From the NCBI GenBank assembly GCA_015065605.1, contig SVPZ01000008.1, positions 1 to 64,000 on the forward strand: 64,000 nucleotides of DNA, in the 5' to 3' direction. Every line of letters starts with the position of its first letter. Position 1 is the first letter of the stretch. This DNA comes from Oscillospiraceae bacterium (GTDB lineage Bacteria > Bacillota > Clostridia > Oscillospirales > Acutalibacteraceae). The position numbers and the translations under genes are program-made. The notes beneath the pieces were generated by a model that saw only the letters and a list, made by a program, of their open reading frames with translations, did no database searches and was not told the DNA's origin. This document shows positions 1 through 7,780 of this stretch, in pieces.

Positions 1-99
1 CAAACAGTTTCTTTTATCAAAGAAATATATCCATATGAATCAGACAAAGTTGAGGAGATTGATTACCCAAAATCTTGTGATAATAGATATTTAGATTAA
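1..99 (+). CDS. C-terminal end of an unknown protein (partial)
   Basis: Frame 1 is open from the window edge for 32 codons to a TAA at 97-99. The visible tail is acidic and polar and I do not recognise it. Codon use looks coding. A second open stretch in frame 2 (about 95-163, ending TAA) also has protein-like composition, so the gene may originally have run on to 163 and been cut by a one-base shift near 96. The start lies outside the window. Confidence 0.45.
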   Translation, partial: QTVSFIKEIYPYESDKVEEIDYPKSCDNRYLD

Positions 100-254
100 A
101 GTAAATTATTCAGTTATTGATGATGAGCATATGAATGAAGCGATATATGCTTACAATAAGTAAATTTTAGTTCTAATTTAATATGAACTGCCACAAAAAA
201 CATTGCCATCCAGATTATATAGTCTTTATATAATGTATTCAAGAGGTGAATTAT

Positions 255-638
255 ATGAAATTGTTTAATTCTTTTAAAACAAACAAGGAACTTATTAACC
301 AAACGGAATTTGTAAATGTTTATTCTGTAAAGTGCGACGATAAGGAATATACAATTATTATCCCTCGGGAAAGAGCTAACAAGAAAACTATAATTCATTT
401 CATTGATAATACTATTTGTTGGGAGCAAATTCCTCGTTTTCCTAAACTTGCAGGCAAACAATATGGAGATAGAATACCGATTTATAAGTTTGATGCAAAA
501 GTTTTGAATACTCTTTTTGTTCTCAAGGGAAATCCTCTTGGTGATGAGGGGTTGGATAATGGTATTTTTAGAAGTTTTAAAAAGTATGATGAAAATTGTG
601 TAAATTGTATAACTTACAATAAATTTAAACAAATGTAA
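255..638 (+). CDS. Hypothetical protein, 127 aa
   Basis: I do not recognise this protein. It is a soluble, lysine- and asparagine-rich sequence with no signal peptide or membrane segment and two cysteines close together near the C-terminus. An in-frame GTG at 246 is part of the Shine-Dalgarno-like AGAGGTG, so the ATG at 255, about 7 bases downstream, is the better start. A long open frame on the opposite strand over the same bases lacks a comparable ribosome binding site. Its plus-strand neighbours are also unknown or minor genes, which suggests an accessory stretch. Confidence 0.6.
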   Translation: MKLFNSFKTNKELINQTEFVNVYSVKCDDKEYTIIIPRERANKKTIIHFIDNTICWEQIPRFPKLAGKQYGDRIPIYKFDAKVLNTLFVLKGNPLGDEGLDNGIFRSFKKYDENCVNCITYNKFKQM

Positions 639-693
639 GAAAATTCTCGGTTTTCAGGAACTTTTTTATTCGTGTCATTAAGTTCGGAACTAC

Positions 694-728
694 CAAAAAA
701 ACCTCGTTCTTCGGAGCGAGATTTTTTT
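694..728 (+). terminator. Rho-independent terminator
   Basis: CTCGTTC and GAGCGAG form a 7-bp stem (one G-U pair) around a TTCG tetraloop, followed by a run of seven T. A run of A precedes the stem, so it could also work in the other direction. It ends the unknown gene at 255-638. Confidence 0.8.
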
Positions 729-761
729 ATCTATTCATATAAGATTAAAGCAATAAAATTA

Positions 762-790
762 TTGCTCACTTATTTGTTATGTGTTATAAT
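762..790 (+). promoter_or_regulatory. Sigma-A-type promoter for the phosphodiesterase gene
   Basis: A TTGCTC -35 (762-767) and a consensus TATAAT -10 (785-790) are 17 bases apart, just upstream of the AAAAGGA ribosome binding site at 803-809. Confidence 0.55.
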
Positions 791-818
791 AATAAAAAAT
801 ATAAAAGGAATGAGTTGT

Positions 819-1361
819 ATGAAAATTTTAATTGCTTCTGATATTCATGGCTCAATAAAATATTGCAGACAATTATTTGATGCTGCAAAAAGGGAAGAAG
901 TGGATAAAATTTTGCTTTTAGGCGATCTTTTATATCATGGACCAAGAAATGACTTACCTGACGAATACGCTCCCAAGGAAGTTATTTCGTTACTTAACGA
1001 GCATAAAGATATGATTTTTGCAGTAAGAGGGAATTGTGATACCGAAGTTGATCAAATGGTTTTAGATTTTCCTATTTTAGCTGATTATTGTATTATTCCT
1101 GTTGGAAAACGCATAATGTACGCCACTCACGGACATCATTATAATCCTCAAAACCCACCGAAGCTCAGTCGAGGTGATATTCTGCTTAATGGGCATACTC
1201 ACGTTACGGCGTACGATAGGGGAGAAGACTTTTATTATTTTAATCCGGGTTCTGTATCCATTCCTAAAGAAAACACTAATCGTGGCTATATTATTTTTGA
1301 AAATGATAGATTTACGTGGAAAACGCTTGAAGGAACTGCATTTAACGAAATAATATTATAA
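819..1361 (+). CDS. yfcE: YfcE/YsnB-family metallophosphodiesterase
   Basis: A 180-aa calcineurin-like phosphoesterase, the usual size for YfcE-type enzymes (about 180 aa), which hydrolyse small phosphodiesters with a two-metal centre. The metal-binding motifs are in order: ASDIHG (D-x-H) near the start, LLGDLLYHG (GD), RGNCD (the GNxD motif with Cys where most relatives have His, as is typical of YfcE), ATHGHHY and NGHTHVT (GHxH), then a FNPGSVSIPK ending typical of the family. Start choice: ATG 819 lies 9 bases after AAAAGGA, whereas ATG 810 is too close and an open extension upstream has no ribosome binding site. It is cytoplasmic and monocistronic. Its physiological substrate cannot be read from the sequence. 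Confidence 0.88.
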   Translation: MKILIASDIHGSIKYCRQLFDAAKREEVDKILLLGDLLYHGPRNDLPDEYAPKEVISLLNEHKDMIFAVRGNCDTEVDQMVLDFPILADYCIIPVGKRIMYATHGHHYNPQNPPKLSRGDILLNGHTHVTAYDRGEDFYYFNPGSVSIPKENTNRGYIIFENDRFTWKTLEGTAFNEIIL

Positions 1362-1367
1362 TTGATA

Positions 1368-1396
1368 TTGACATTGTATATATGATTTGCTAGAAT
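1368..1396 (+). promoter_or_regulatory. Strong sigma-A-type promoter
   Basis: A consensus TTGACA (1368-1373), a 17-base spacer and TAGAAT (1391-1396), placed directly after the phosphodiesterase stop codon and before the gene at 1429. Confidence 0.7.
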
Positions 1397-1428
1397 TTAT
1401 ATGTAGAATTTTAAGAAAGGTGATTAAT

Positions 1429-1740
1429 ATGTTTACTATCACAACTGAAGACGAAGCTTTATTCATTGAATTTGCCGAGAACAACCACGTTTACAGAGGC
1501 GCTCAGTATGCATTTACTTTCGATGAGCGTTTTTGGGTTTATTACTATAAACAATGCGAAAAATACGTATATATAGCAATCGACTCTAAAACAGGTTTAG
1601 GTTCACAGTTTATAACCACAGATATAAAGTATAAAAAGAGCGAGTACGAGGGTTTGATTCCTAATATTTTGAACTCTTTAAAATATCTTGGTGAATTAAA
1701 ATACTTGGTAAATCCTATTGAAATCACAAGAGCACAGTAA
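1429..1740 (+). CDS. Hypothetical protein, 103 aa
   Basis: I do not recognise this gene. It is a small, soluble, aromatic-rich protein (several Tyr, Phe and Trp) with no signal peptide or membrane segment. The start ATG at 1429 sits behind AGAAAGGTGAT; an in-frame start further upstream would lie inside the promoter. It has its own promoter (1368-1396) and a strong terminator (1747-1780), so it is an independent, probably well expressed unit. Confidence 0.65.
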   Translation: MFTITTEDEALFIEFAENNHVYRGAQYAFTFDERFWVYYYKQCEKYVYIAIDSKTGLGSQFITTDIKYKKSEYEGLIPNILNSLKYLGELKYLVNPIEITRAQ

Positions 1741-1746
1741 ATTTTT

Positions 1747-1780
1747 GCCTTCATCCAATTAGGGTGGAGGCTGAATTTTT
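1747..1780 (+). terminator. Rho-independent terminator
   Basis: GCCTTCATCC and GGGTGGAGGC pair over 10 bp with two G-U pairs around a 5-base loop (1747-1771), followed by TGAATTTTT. It ends the gene at 1429-1740. Confidence 0.8.
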
Positions 1781-1788
1781 ACATCTCT

Positions 1789-1818
1789 AATTATACAAAA
1801 TTAATGTTTTGTATAATT
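1789..1818. repeat. Perfect 12-6-12 inverted repeat
   Basis: Arms AATTATACAAAA (1789-1800) and TTTTGTATAATT (1807-1818) are perfect inverted copies around the 6-base spacer TTAATG. Two more copies of TTTTGTATAATTC lie at 2338-2350 (overlapping the xerC -10 box) and 2383-2395 (inside the first codons of xerC). The geometry resembles a tyrosine-recombinase core site, but it could also be a regulator site or an AT-rich hairpin. Confidence 0.6.
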
Positions 1819-1833
1819 GAGGGAAGAGCAAAT

Positions 1834-1980
1834 ATGGAACAACGGCTAAACGCGTCTATTTTTCCGGTTATATTGGGCTCATATATTCATTTGCACAATA
1901 AAAGTAAATCAGGTGCTCTTTCGTATTATTATTTATATACTTTCTGTTTTACATTATTAATCATTTACTTTTTAAAGTAA
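1834..1980 (+). CDS. Possible small membrane peptide, 48 aa
   Basis: An ATG at 1834 behind GAGGGAAGAG opens a 48-codon frame ending at TAA 1980. The first half is polar, the last 20 residues are aromatic and hydrophobic (Tyr, Phe, Leu, Ile) and end in Lys, as in a single-pass peptide. No homology is recognised and the region is AT-rich, so chance is a real alternative. If real, the upstream inverted repeat would lie in its promoter region. Confidence 0.25.
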   Translation: MEQRLNASIFPVILGSYIHLHNKSKSGALSYYYLYTFCFTLLIIYFLK

Positions 1981-2006
1981 AATTATTTTTTTGTTTATTA
2001 TTCTTC

Positions 2007-2171
2007 AACTTTAATCAGATGTTTTAAAATGAACCGTAGTGTTACTAAGTTATTTCTATTAAAGTTGTTATTCAAATTTTTATTAATAAACGCATAAAAT
2101 TTCCTGTTTTTAACTTTAATCAGTTTTATTTAATCGTATCTTACATCATTTTAATTATTTCTATTAAAGTT
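2007..2171. repeat. Two copies of a 60-base element with inverted ends
   Basis: Copies at 2007-2066 and 2112-2171 each begin with AACTTTAAT and end with its inverted complement ATTAAAGTT, 51 bases apart from start to start in both. Copy 1 continues as TCAG and ends in TATTTCTATTAAAGTT, and copy 2 shares both features. The period is 105 bases. The rest of the 1,981-2,319 interval is AT-rich with no gene I can support. Confidence 0.6.
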
Positions 2172-2319
2172 AGTTTTTTCAGGATTATTAATTTATATCG
2201 TGCTTAAGATAAGTTTTATTATTTGTAATATAAATAAAAGAATTATTTGCAATATGAGTGATATTTAAAAGGTATTTTTGGAAAACAAAGTTCCCTATCA
2301 AAAAATACAGTTATGTCTA

Positions 2320-2348
2320 TTGACTAATTGCAAAAAGTTTTGTATAAT
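2320..2348 (+). promoter_or_regulatory. Promoter of the XerC-like recombinase gene
   Basis: TTGACT (2320-2325), a 17-base spacer and TATAAT (2343-2348). A start about 7 bases after the -10 box would give a leader of only about 15 bases before the TTG codon at 2370. The -10 box lies within one copy of the 13-base motif TTTTGTATAATTC, so a protein binding that motif would block initiation. Confidence 0.65.
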
Positions 2349-2369
2349 TCAGTTTAGAGGTGGTATAAT

Positions 2370-3362
2370 TTGAAATACGATGTTTTGTATAATTCGCCTA
2401 AAATACTTCGAGACTTTTTAACCTATAGCGAATCTATTCGCGGCAAGTCTTCAAAATCGGTTGAAGAATATTATCATGATTTAACTACTTTCTTTAAATA
2501 TTTGAAAATCATTCGCGGTTTAGTTAGCGATGTGGAATTTAATGATATTACTATTGATGACGTTGATATTCCCCTTCTAAAAACGGTGACTTTGCAGGAT
2601 TTTCATGCTTTTTTAGTTTACTGCAAGAACGAACGTTCGAACGGCACAGCCGCCAGAGCAAGAAAAGCATCAACTTTACGTATATTCTTTAAATATCTGC
2701 ATTCTCACTTAGGAGTTATTCCATCAAACCCTGCAGCATTACTGGAAACTCCGACATTAAAAAAGTCCCTTCCCCGTTATTTAACCTTAGAAGAATCGAT
2801 AACTTTGCTTAATTCTGTAGATGGACCAAATAAGGAACGAGATTATTGTATTTTGACCTTCTTTTTAAATTGTGGTATGCGTTTATCGGAACTATGTGGT
2901 ATTAATCTTACGGATATAGGTGGCGACGGAGCTTTAAGATTACTCGGTAAAGGCAACAAAGAACGTATTATTTTCCTTAATAAAGCTTGTATAGATGCGC
3001 TGAACGCCTATCTTGTTGTGCGTCCTCGCGAAGGTATTCCTCCAAGCCAGGCGAACGCTCTGTTTATCAGCCGAAATAAAAAAAGATTGAGCAATAAAAC
3101 AGTACAACATCTTGTAAACGTATATCTTGAAAAAGCGGGTCTTGAAGGACGCGGTTTTTCTACTCATAAATTAAGACACACGGCGGCAACTCTTATGTAT
3201 CAAGAAGGCGGTGTTGACGTTAGAGTTTTGAAGGATATTCTGGGACACGCTAATCTCGGAACAACTCAAATCTATACGCACGTTGCCAGCAAACAAATTG
3301 AAAGCGCTCTTAATTCAAATCCTCTTGCAAACGTGTCTAAAAATGATAAAATCGATGAATAA
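2370..3362 (+). CDS. xerC: Tyrosine recombinase, XerC-like
   Basis: A 330-aa tyrosine recombinase that would cut and rejoin DNA through a 3'-phosphotyrosine. The N-terminal SAM-like DNA-binding domain (about 10-120) is followed by the catalytic domain (about 135-310). All catalytic residues are visible: R171 in GMRLSEL, a beta-hairpin Lys in GKGNKER (194-199), H266 and R269 in THKLRH, H293 in LGHANLG and Y302 in IYTHV. It is about 30 residues longer than the typical 300-aa Xer protein because of an insertion in the N-terminal domain and a polar tail. The TTG start at 2370 follows AGAGGTGG at 2356-2363. It has its own promoter and terminator. XerC is inferred from overall similarity; a separate XerD-like gene lies at 6188-7081. 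Confidence 0.82.
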   Translation: MKYDVLYNSPKILRDFLTYSESIRGKSSKSVEEYYHDLTTFFKYLKIIRGLVSDVEFNDITIDDVDIPLLKTVTLQDFHAFLVYCKNERSNGTAARARKASTLRIFFKYLHSHLGVIPSNPAALLETPTLKKSLPRYLTLEESITLLNSVDGPNKERDYCILTFFLNCGMRLSELCGINLTDIGGDGALRLLGKGNKERIIFLNKACIDALNAYLVVRPREGIPPSQANALFISRNKKRLSNKTVQHLVNVYLEKAGLEGRGFSTHKLRHTAATLMYQEGGVDVRVLKDILGHANLGTTQIYTHVASKQIESALNSNPLANVSKNDKIDE

Positions 3363-3379
3363 TTAATATATTAAATGAT

Positions 3380-3412
3380 AAACCGTGGTATTATTAAGTG
3401 TACCACGGTTTT
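3380..3412. terminator. Bidirectional terminator between xerC and spoIVA
   Basis: AAACCGTGGTA and TACCACGGTTT form an 11-bp perfect stem around a 10-base loop, with T on one side and A on the other. It serves the two convergent genes. Confidence 0.8.
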
Positions 3413-3422
3413 ATTAGTAATA

Positions 3423-4898
3423 TTAAAGAATTATACAAATTAAGCCACTGCAACCTTCGTTAATAACACGTTCTAGAGTTTCTTGTAAGCGTTGTCGTGC
3501 GTCAATCGGCATTCTTGCGAGTTTAGTATGTAAGCCTTCGTTAACAAGGTCGTTGAGTGATTTTCCAAAAATATTTGAATCCCATATTTTAATCGGATCC
3601 TCTTCAAATTCGCTAAGAAGACACATTACTAAGTCTTCGCTCTGTTTTTCGGTACCGACAATTGGACTTATTTCAGTAGTAATATCGGCTTTCATCATAT
3701 GAATTGATGGCGCAGAAGCGCGAAGTCTTACTCCGTATCGCCCTCCCTGCTTCATTATTTCCGGTTCCTCAAGTCGCAGTTCTTCTCTATCCGGCATTAC
3801 TATACCATAGCCTGTTGCTTCTACTTCGTCGAGAGCATTTTTTATCTTCTTATATTCTTTGCGTATTTTTGACAGTTCAATGACACTATCGAGTAATTGA
3901 CTGTCATTATCTATTTCTAAATTAGATATTTCTTTTATAATTTTATAGAACATATTTCTGCTAACGTCAAGTTCAATGAGAACTTTTCCGGTTCCGAAAT
4001 CAATGTTGATAACTTCAGATTTATCAACATACACACTTTTATTAGATAAATCTTTAAGAGAATTAATATCTTTTATTAAATTGAGACTTTTGCAAAATTC
4101 TTTTAAAGAATTAGTTACGTCTGCTCTGAGCCAATGATCAACTTCCAACGAATTAATCCAGCACGGATATTTAACCGCTACTTCTTTAATCGGAAATTCG
4201 TATAGAACTTCTGTGATTATTGAAGCAATTTTTTCGTTATCCAATTCAAGACAGTTTGTTGCAATAACAGGTACACCGTATTTTTCTTTAAGTTTCAATG
4301 CTAACGATGCATTTTCCTCAGAATCAGGATACATACAGTTAAGCACTACGGCAAATGGCTTCTTTATTTCCTTTAATTCGCTTATGACGCGTTCTTCAGC
4401 CTCTTCATATTCTTCTCTGGGTATATCACTTATACTTCCGTCTGTAGTGATAACTAAACCTATTGTAGAATGTTCGGTTATAACCTTACGTGTTCCTATT
4501 TCAGCAGCCATATTAAAAGGTATCGGTTCATCGTACCATGGTGTCATTACCATTCTCGGTTGATCATTTTCAAAATATCCAAGTGAACTTGGGACGATAT
4601 ATCCAACACAATCAATTAACCTTACGTTAAAAGTAGAATTATCGCCCATAGAAATTTTTACGCCGTTTTCAGGTATAAATTTTGGCTCTGTGGTCATTAT
4701 GGTTCGACCTGATGATGATTGCGGTAATTCGTCATTTGCGCGTTCACGCGAAAATTCTTCGGTAATATTAGGTATAACCAGATTATTCATAAACTGTTTT
4801 ATAAAAGTTGATTTACCTGTTCTTACAGGGCCGACTATACCTATGTAAATATCACCGCCTGTGCGGGTGGCTATGTCTTTGTAAATATTATTATTCAT
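3423..4898 (-). CDS. spoIVA: Stage IV sporulation protein A (spore coat morphogenetic ATPase)
   Basis: A 491-aa protein matching the usual SpoIVA length (492 aa in Bacillus subtilis). SpoIVA polymerises on the forespore surface using ATP and forms the base on which the coat is built. The N-terminal ATPase domain shows a Walker A motif (GPVRTGKST, about 23-31), a Walker B-like LIDCVGY and the long conserved stretch around MVMTPWYDEPIPF. The middle and C-terminal domains end in a glycine- and isoleucine-rich tail (CSGLICIIL), which in the family is needed for anchoring to SpoVM and the membrane. It stands alone, with a GGAGG ribosome binding site. It is one of the clearest signs that the organism makes endospores. 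Confidence 0.97.
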   Translation of the reverse strand: MNNNIYKDIATRTGGDIYIGIVGPVRTGKSTFIKQFMNNLVIPNITEEFSRERANDELPQSSSGRTIMTTEPKFIPENGVKISMGDNSTFNVRLIDCVGYIVPSSLGYFENDQPRMVMTPWYDEPIPFNMAAEIGTRKVITEHSTIGLVITTDGSISDIPREEYEEAEERVISELKEIKKPFAVVLNCMYPDSEENASLALKLKEKYGVPVIATNCLELDNEKIASIITEVLYEFPIKEVAVKYPCWINSLEVDHWLRADVTNSLKEFCKSLNLIKDINSLKDLSNKSVYVDKSEVINIDFGTGKVLIELDVSRNMFYKIIKEISNLEIDNDSQLLDSVIELSKIRKEYKKIKNALDEVEATGYGIVMPDREELRLEEPEIMKQGGRYGVRLRASAPSIHMMKADITTEISPIVGTEKQSEDLVMCLLSEFEEDPIKIWDSNIFGKSLNDLVNEGLHTKLARMPIDARQRLQETLERVINEGCSGLICIIL

Positions 4899-4932
4899 AT
4901 TCTTTTCCTCCGCTCAATAAGCTATTTGTACA

Positions 4933-4961
4933 AGAATATGAATATTAATTTGAATTTATGC
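4933..4961 (-). promoter_or_regulatory. Possible sigma-E-type sporulation promoter for spoIVA
   Basis: On the minus strand a -35-like GCATAAA is followed, 16 bases after its ATA, by CATATTCT, close to the mother-cell sigma-E pattern (ATA, 16-18 bases, CATAcanT). In Bacillus spoIVA is transcribed by sigma-E. No good sigma-A promoter is seen here. The match is partial. Confidence 0.35.
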
Positions 4962-4964
4962 AAC

Positions 4965-4992
4965 AAAAAATACCGCTTAAAGCGGTATTTTT
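4965..4992 (-). terminator. Terminator of the spoIIM-xerD-FAD operon
   Basis: TACCGCT and AGCGGTA pair around TAA, flanked by runs of A and T. It lies directly against the stop codon of the FAD oxidoreductase gene. Confidence 0.8.
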
Positions 4993-6183
4993 TTAACTTC
5001 TTAATTCTTCGGTTGTGATTTCACGCAATAATTTTCCTTTAAGTATTGCATTAGCGGCAGCATTACCTGCGCATTCACCCATAGCAGAGCAATCACCCGT
5101 AACTCTATAAGCAGCCATAACCTGATGATCACCCGAAATACATCTTCCTACCACAAGGAAATTATCAAGTTCTTTAGGAATAAAAGAACGGTATGGTACG
5201 TCAAATCGTTTAATATGTGTGCATTTTTGACCGTTGTTATCTGAAGAATGAACATCCATATTAAAATGACAGGATGCAGTTGCATCATCAAATTTAGAAC
5301 CATTTAAAGCATCATCTACAGTAAGTGTGTAATCACCGACAATTCGTCTTGATTCGCGTACGCCGAGAAGAGGTGCCGACGTAATTAATTCGATATCTTT
5401 AAAATCCGGGTGATAATTTTTAAGAGTAGAAAAAACTTCTATAATTTGCCTTCTGCCTTCTATTACTGCCTCGGTACGAGATTTGGCGTCAAGTGGATTA
5501 TGCCCGTACATATGAGTAAGCTGAACTACCGCAAATTTAGTATTAGGAATACTGATAATATAAGGAACCTTAAAAGGAATTTTTTCAACGGGAATACCTG
5601 CGTTAACGTAAGCGGTTTCAAGTTGGCTATAACAATTTTTCATAGAAACAAATCCGTCGGGAACGTTTCCGATAAGGAACATTAAGGTCATAGCCTGACA
5701 TTGTCTATAGTCAGTTTCGCCAATATTCCACTGTGCGCCTGCTTTAGCGGCAACACAAGCATCACCTGTAGCGTCGATACATATTTTGCAAGAGTAGGAA
5801 TTAACGCCTTCGATGTTGTTGACAGATACCTGCCAACCTTCAGACGTTTTAGTAATATCTAAAAAGTTAGTATCGTAAAGTAAATCAACGTTGGCTTCAA
5901 TACATTTCTTTTCAAGAAAGTATTTCATAAACTCAAAATTGAAAGATTTTCCGATAAATCCGCCCCAACAATCAGTTGATTTTAATTCATCTACTATCTC
6001 ATTAATGATAGTCGTATCTTGTTCAACGTCAAATAGAGGGCATACGTAACCGTTTGTCCACATACCACCAAGGCTGTTCTGCTTTTCAATAAGCAAAACC
6101 TTCACACCTTTTCTGCCGGCTGAAATAGCGGCGCTTACACCCGAAGGACCGCCACCGCAAACAATAACGTCATATGCTTTCAT
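4993..6183 (-). CDS. FAD-dependent oxidoreductase (FAD_oxidored family)
   Basis: A 396-aa flavoprotein. The N-terminal Rossmann motif is clear ([14 protein letters not shown], about 7-20, with the ribose-binding acidic residue in LLIEK), followed by a GGMWTNG motif, an internal [13 protein letters not shown] segment and a C-terminal FAD contact region ([19 protein letters not shown]). This is the pfam12831-type family, whose substrates are mostly unknown. It is the last gene of an operon with spoIIM and xerD, four bases after xerD. Nothing in the sequence ties it to sporulation beyond that position, so the substrate is left open. Confidence 0.75.
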   Translation of the reverse strand: MKAYDVIVCGGGPSGVSAAISAGRKGVKVLLIEKQNSLGGMWTNGYVCPLFDVEQDTTIINEIVDELKSTDCWGGFIGKSFNFEFMKYFLEKKCIEANVDLLYDTNFLDITKTSEGWQVSVNNIEGVNSYSCKICIDATGDACVAAKAGAQWNIGETDYRQCQAMTLMFLIGNVPDGFVSMKNCYSQLETAYVNAGIPVEKIPFKVPYIISIPNTKFAVVQLTHMYGHNPLDAKSRTEAVIEGRRQIIEVFSTLKNYHPDFKDIELITSAPLLGVRESRRIVGDYTLTVDDALNGSKFDDATASCHFNMDVHSSDNNGQKCTHIKRFDVPYRSFIPKELDNFLVVGRCISGDHQVMAAYRVTGDCSAMGECAGNAAANAILKGKLLREITTEELRS

Positions 6184-6187
6184 ACCT

Positions 6188-7081
6188 TTATCCTCGCTTC
6201 GCTAATGGATGATATTTTTTATATGCAAGAGCGTATTTGTTCTTAACAATTTGAGCATAAATGTTGGTAGTAGATATATCGCTATGTCCTAACATTTTTT
6301 GAATGTCATTAAGTTGAGCACCGTTCTCAAGAAGATGTGCGGCAAATGAATGTCTGAAAGTGTGAGGAGTAATATCTTTGGAAATATCAGCTTGCGCTGC
6401 ATAACCTTTAACAAGTTTCCAAAGTCCTTGACGGGAAAGTGGTTGCCCTGACATATTTGTAAATAATTTATCTTCATTTGCATCAAAAACCACACAAGGT
6501 CTGACGTTATTTATGTAATGAGTAAGAACCGAAACAGCTTCCGGATAAATAGGAATTATACGTTCGTGTTTATCATCATGTAAATGCAGTATGCCGATAG
6601 TTAAGTTTAAGTCGCTTACCTTTAAATCTACAAGTTCGGTAACTTTAATACCTGTTGCATACATAAGTTCAAGTATGGCTTTATCTCTGCAAGATTTGAA
6701 ATCATCACCGCTTGGTTGCGAAAGTAGTTTCAAAACTTCTTTATCCGAAAGTATTTCGGGCATTTTTTTGGGAGCTACAACTGATTTTACACCCGATATA
6801 GGATTTTGACGAATTATACCGGAACGAAGCAAAAATCCGAAATAGCATCTAAGAGTAGCCATAACTCGCATTTCGGTGGATTTGGATTTACCAAGTAGTG
6901 ATAAATGCTGAATGTAATTGGAAATATGATCACCGGTGACTTTAGAAATATCTTTTATTTTGTTTTCACTGCAGTAGGAAGAAAATTGTGTAAAATCTCT
7001 CATATAAGACTGAAAAGTATTGTCAGAACATTTTTTGGTCTGTTTTAGAAAAGTTTTAAAATCAACACTATAGTCTTTCAT
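6188..7081 (-). CDS. xerD: XerD-like tyrosine recombinase with Lys at catalytic Arg I
   Basis: A 297-aa protein, the normal XerD length. In Firmicutes XerD resolves chromosome dimers at dif with its partner and, in Bacillus subtilis, unloads SMC complexes at the terminus. The N-terminal SAM-like domain (about 5-90) precedes a catalytic domain with K171 in DDKHERI, H240 and R243 in [10 protein letters not shown]266 in MLGHSD and Y275 in IYAQI. The first catalytic arginine, normally in YATGIRVSEL, is lysine here (K146, codon AAA at 6644-6646). The gene lies between spoIIM and a flavoprotein gene, with a 13-base gap to spoIIM; spoIIM and the xerD homologue ripX are also neighbours in Bacillus. 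Whether it still cuts DNA is uncertain. Confidence 0.82.
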   Translation of the reverse strand: MKDYSVDFKTFLKQTKKCSDNTFQSYMRDFTQFSSYCSENKIKDISKVTGDHISNYIQHLSLLGKSKSTEMRVMATLRCYFGFLLRSGIIRQNPISGVKSVVAPKKMPEILSDKEVLKLLSQPSGDDFKSCRDKAILELMYATGIKVTELVDLKVSDLNLTIGILHLHDDKHERIIPIYPEAVSVLTHYINNVRPCVVFDANEDKLFTNMSGQPLSRQGLWKLVKGYAAQADISKDITPHTFRHSFAAHLLENGAQLNDIQKMLGHSDISTTNIYAQIVKNKYALAYKKYHPLAKRG

Positions 7082-7094
7082 GAGTTACACCTAC

Positions 7095-7712
7095 CTAAAA
7101 GAAATTTCTAAATGCGGTTGCCATAAACGCTTCAAGCAATGCTGAAAGAACCGTAACAAATACGTATATAATAAAATTCAACAAATAACGTTTAATATCA
7201 ACCTGATTAAGTGCCTGACCGTCACCGATGGAAAGTTTTCCTAAAAAATAAGATAAATTAATACTTTTTGCTGATGCACTGAATAAACACACAATAGAAA
7301 TTATCGCCGATGGCAAAAGTATGATGATATTTATAATCAGTGCGTTGATTTTACCTAAAGAATACAAATTACACAATGCAAAGCCATACGATAAACCACG
7401 CACTATAATAATAAACGGAATAAACGCACATCCCGTTAACGAAGTGCCGAACAATTCAACAACAAATAAAAAAATAAAAGAAATCAGAAACGATAAAGAA
7501 AATATCTTAAAAAAAGAACCGTTTAATTTAGACGTTATAAAAATATCGTATGACCATTTTGAAAAATCTGTCATATTCCCTGTTCTGAAAATCAAACAAG
7601 ACGCTAAAAAAGCAAGGGAAAATATAAACGTAAAAAACACGATGATGATGTTTTTGCGAACGCTGGCGATAAATTTTGACCCGCCTAAGTGTATAACTTT
7701 TGTTTTTTTCAT
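7095..7712 (-). CDS. spoIIM: Stage II sporulation protein M
   Basis: A 205-aa integral membrane protein, close to the family size (about 210). In sporulation SpoIIM forms the DMP complex with SpoIID and SpoIIP, which removes septal peptidoglycan and drives engulfment. The sequence shows about five hydrophobic segments (roughly 24-42, 68-90, 97-115, 124-145 and 176-198) and the family segment rich in Gly, Pro and Phe with a central RGLSYGF. An upstream in-frame ATG at 7781 would add 23 residues, but GGAGG lies 7 bases before the ATG at 7712. It heads the operon with xerD and the FAD oxidoreductase and has a strong promoter at 7846-7874. Confidence 0.85.
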   Translation of the reverse strand: MKKTKVIHLGGSKFIASVRKNIIIVFFTFIFSLAFLASCLIFRTGNMTDFSKWSYDIFITSKLNGSFFKIFSLSFLISFIFLFVVELFGTSLTGCAFIPFIIIVRGLSYGFALCNLYSLGKINALIINIIILLPSAIISIVCLFSASAKSINLSYFLGKLSIGDGQALNQVDIKRYLLNFIIYVFVTVLSALLEAFMATAFRNFF

Positions 7713-7780
7713 AATAATTCCTCCATCCTTTAAAACATAATATGAATATAAAGGACAAGATATTACTAATAATAAAAACA

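Noticed and set aside
114..632. Long open frame on the minus strand opposite the unknown gene at 255-638
   Set aside because: It has no convincing ribosome binding site or promoter, and the plus-strand gene has AGAGGTG at the right distance and a terminator after it.
2001..2171. CRISPR-like array in the AT-rich gap
   Set aside because: Only two units with non-identical interiors and 9-base inverted ends; there are no repeated 25-35-base repeats or cas genes.
2630..2639. CGAACGTTCG, like a LexA box
   Set aside because: The firmicute box needs four bases between CGAAC and GTTCG. This one has none, and it lies in the middle of the xerC coding region.
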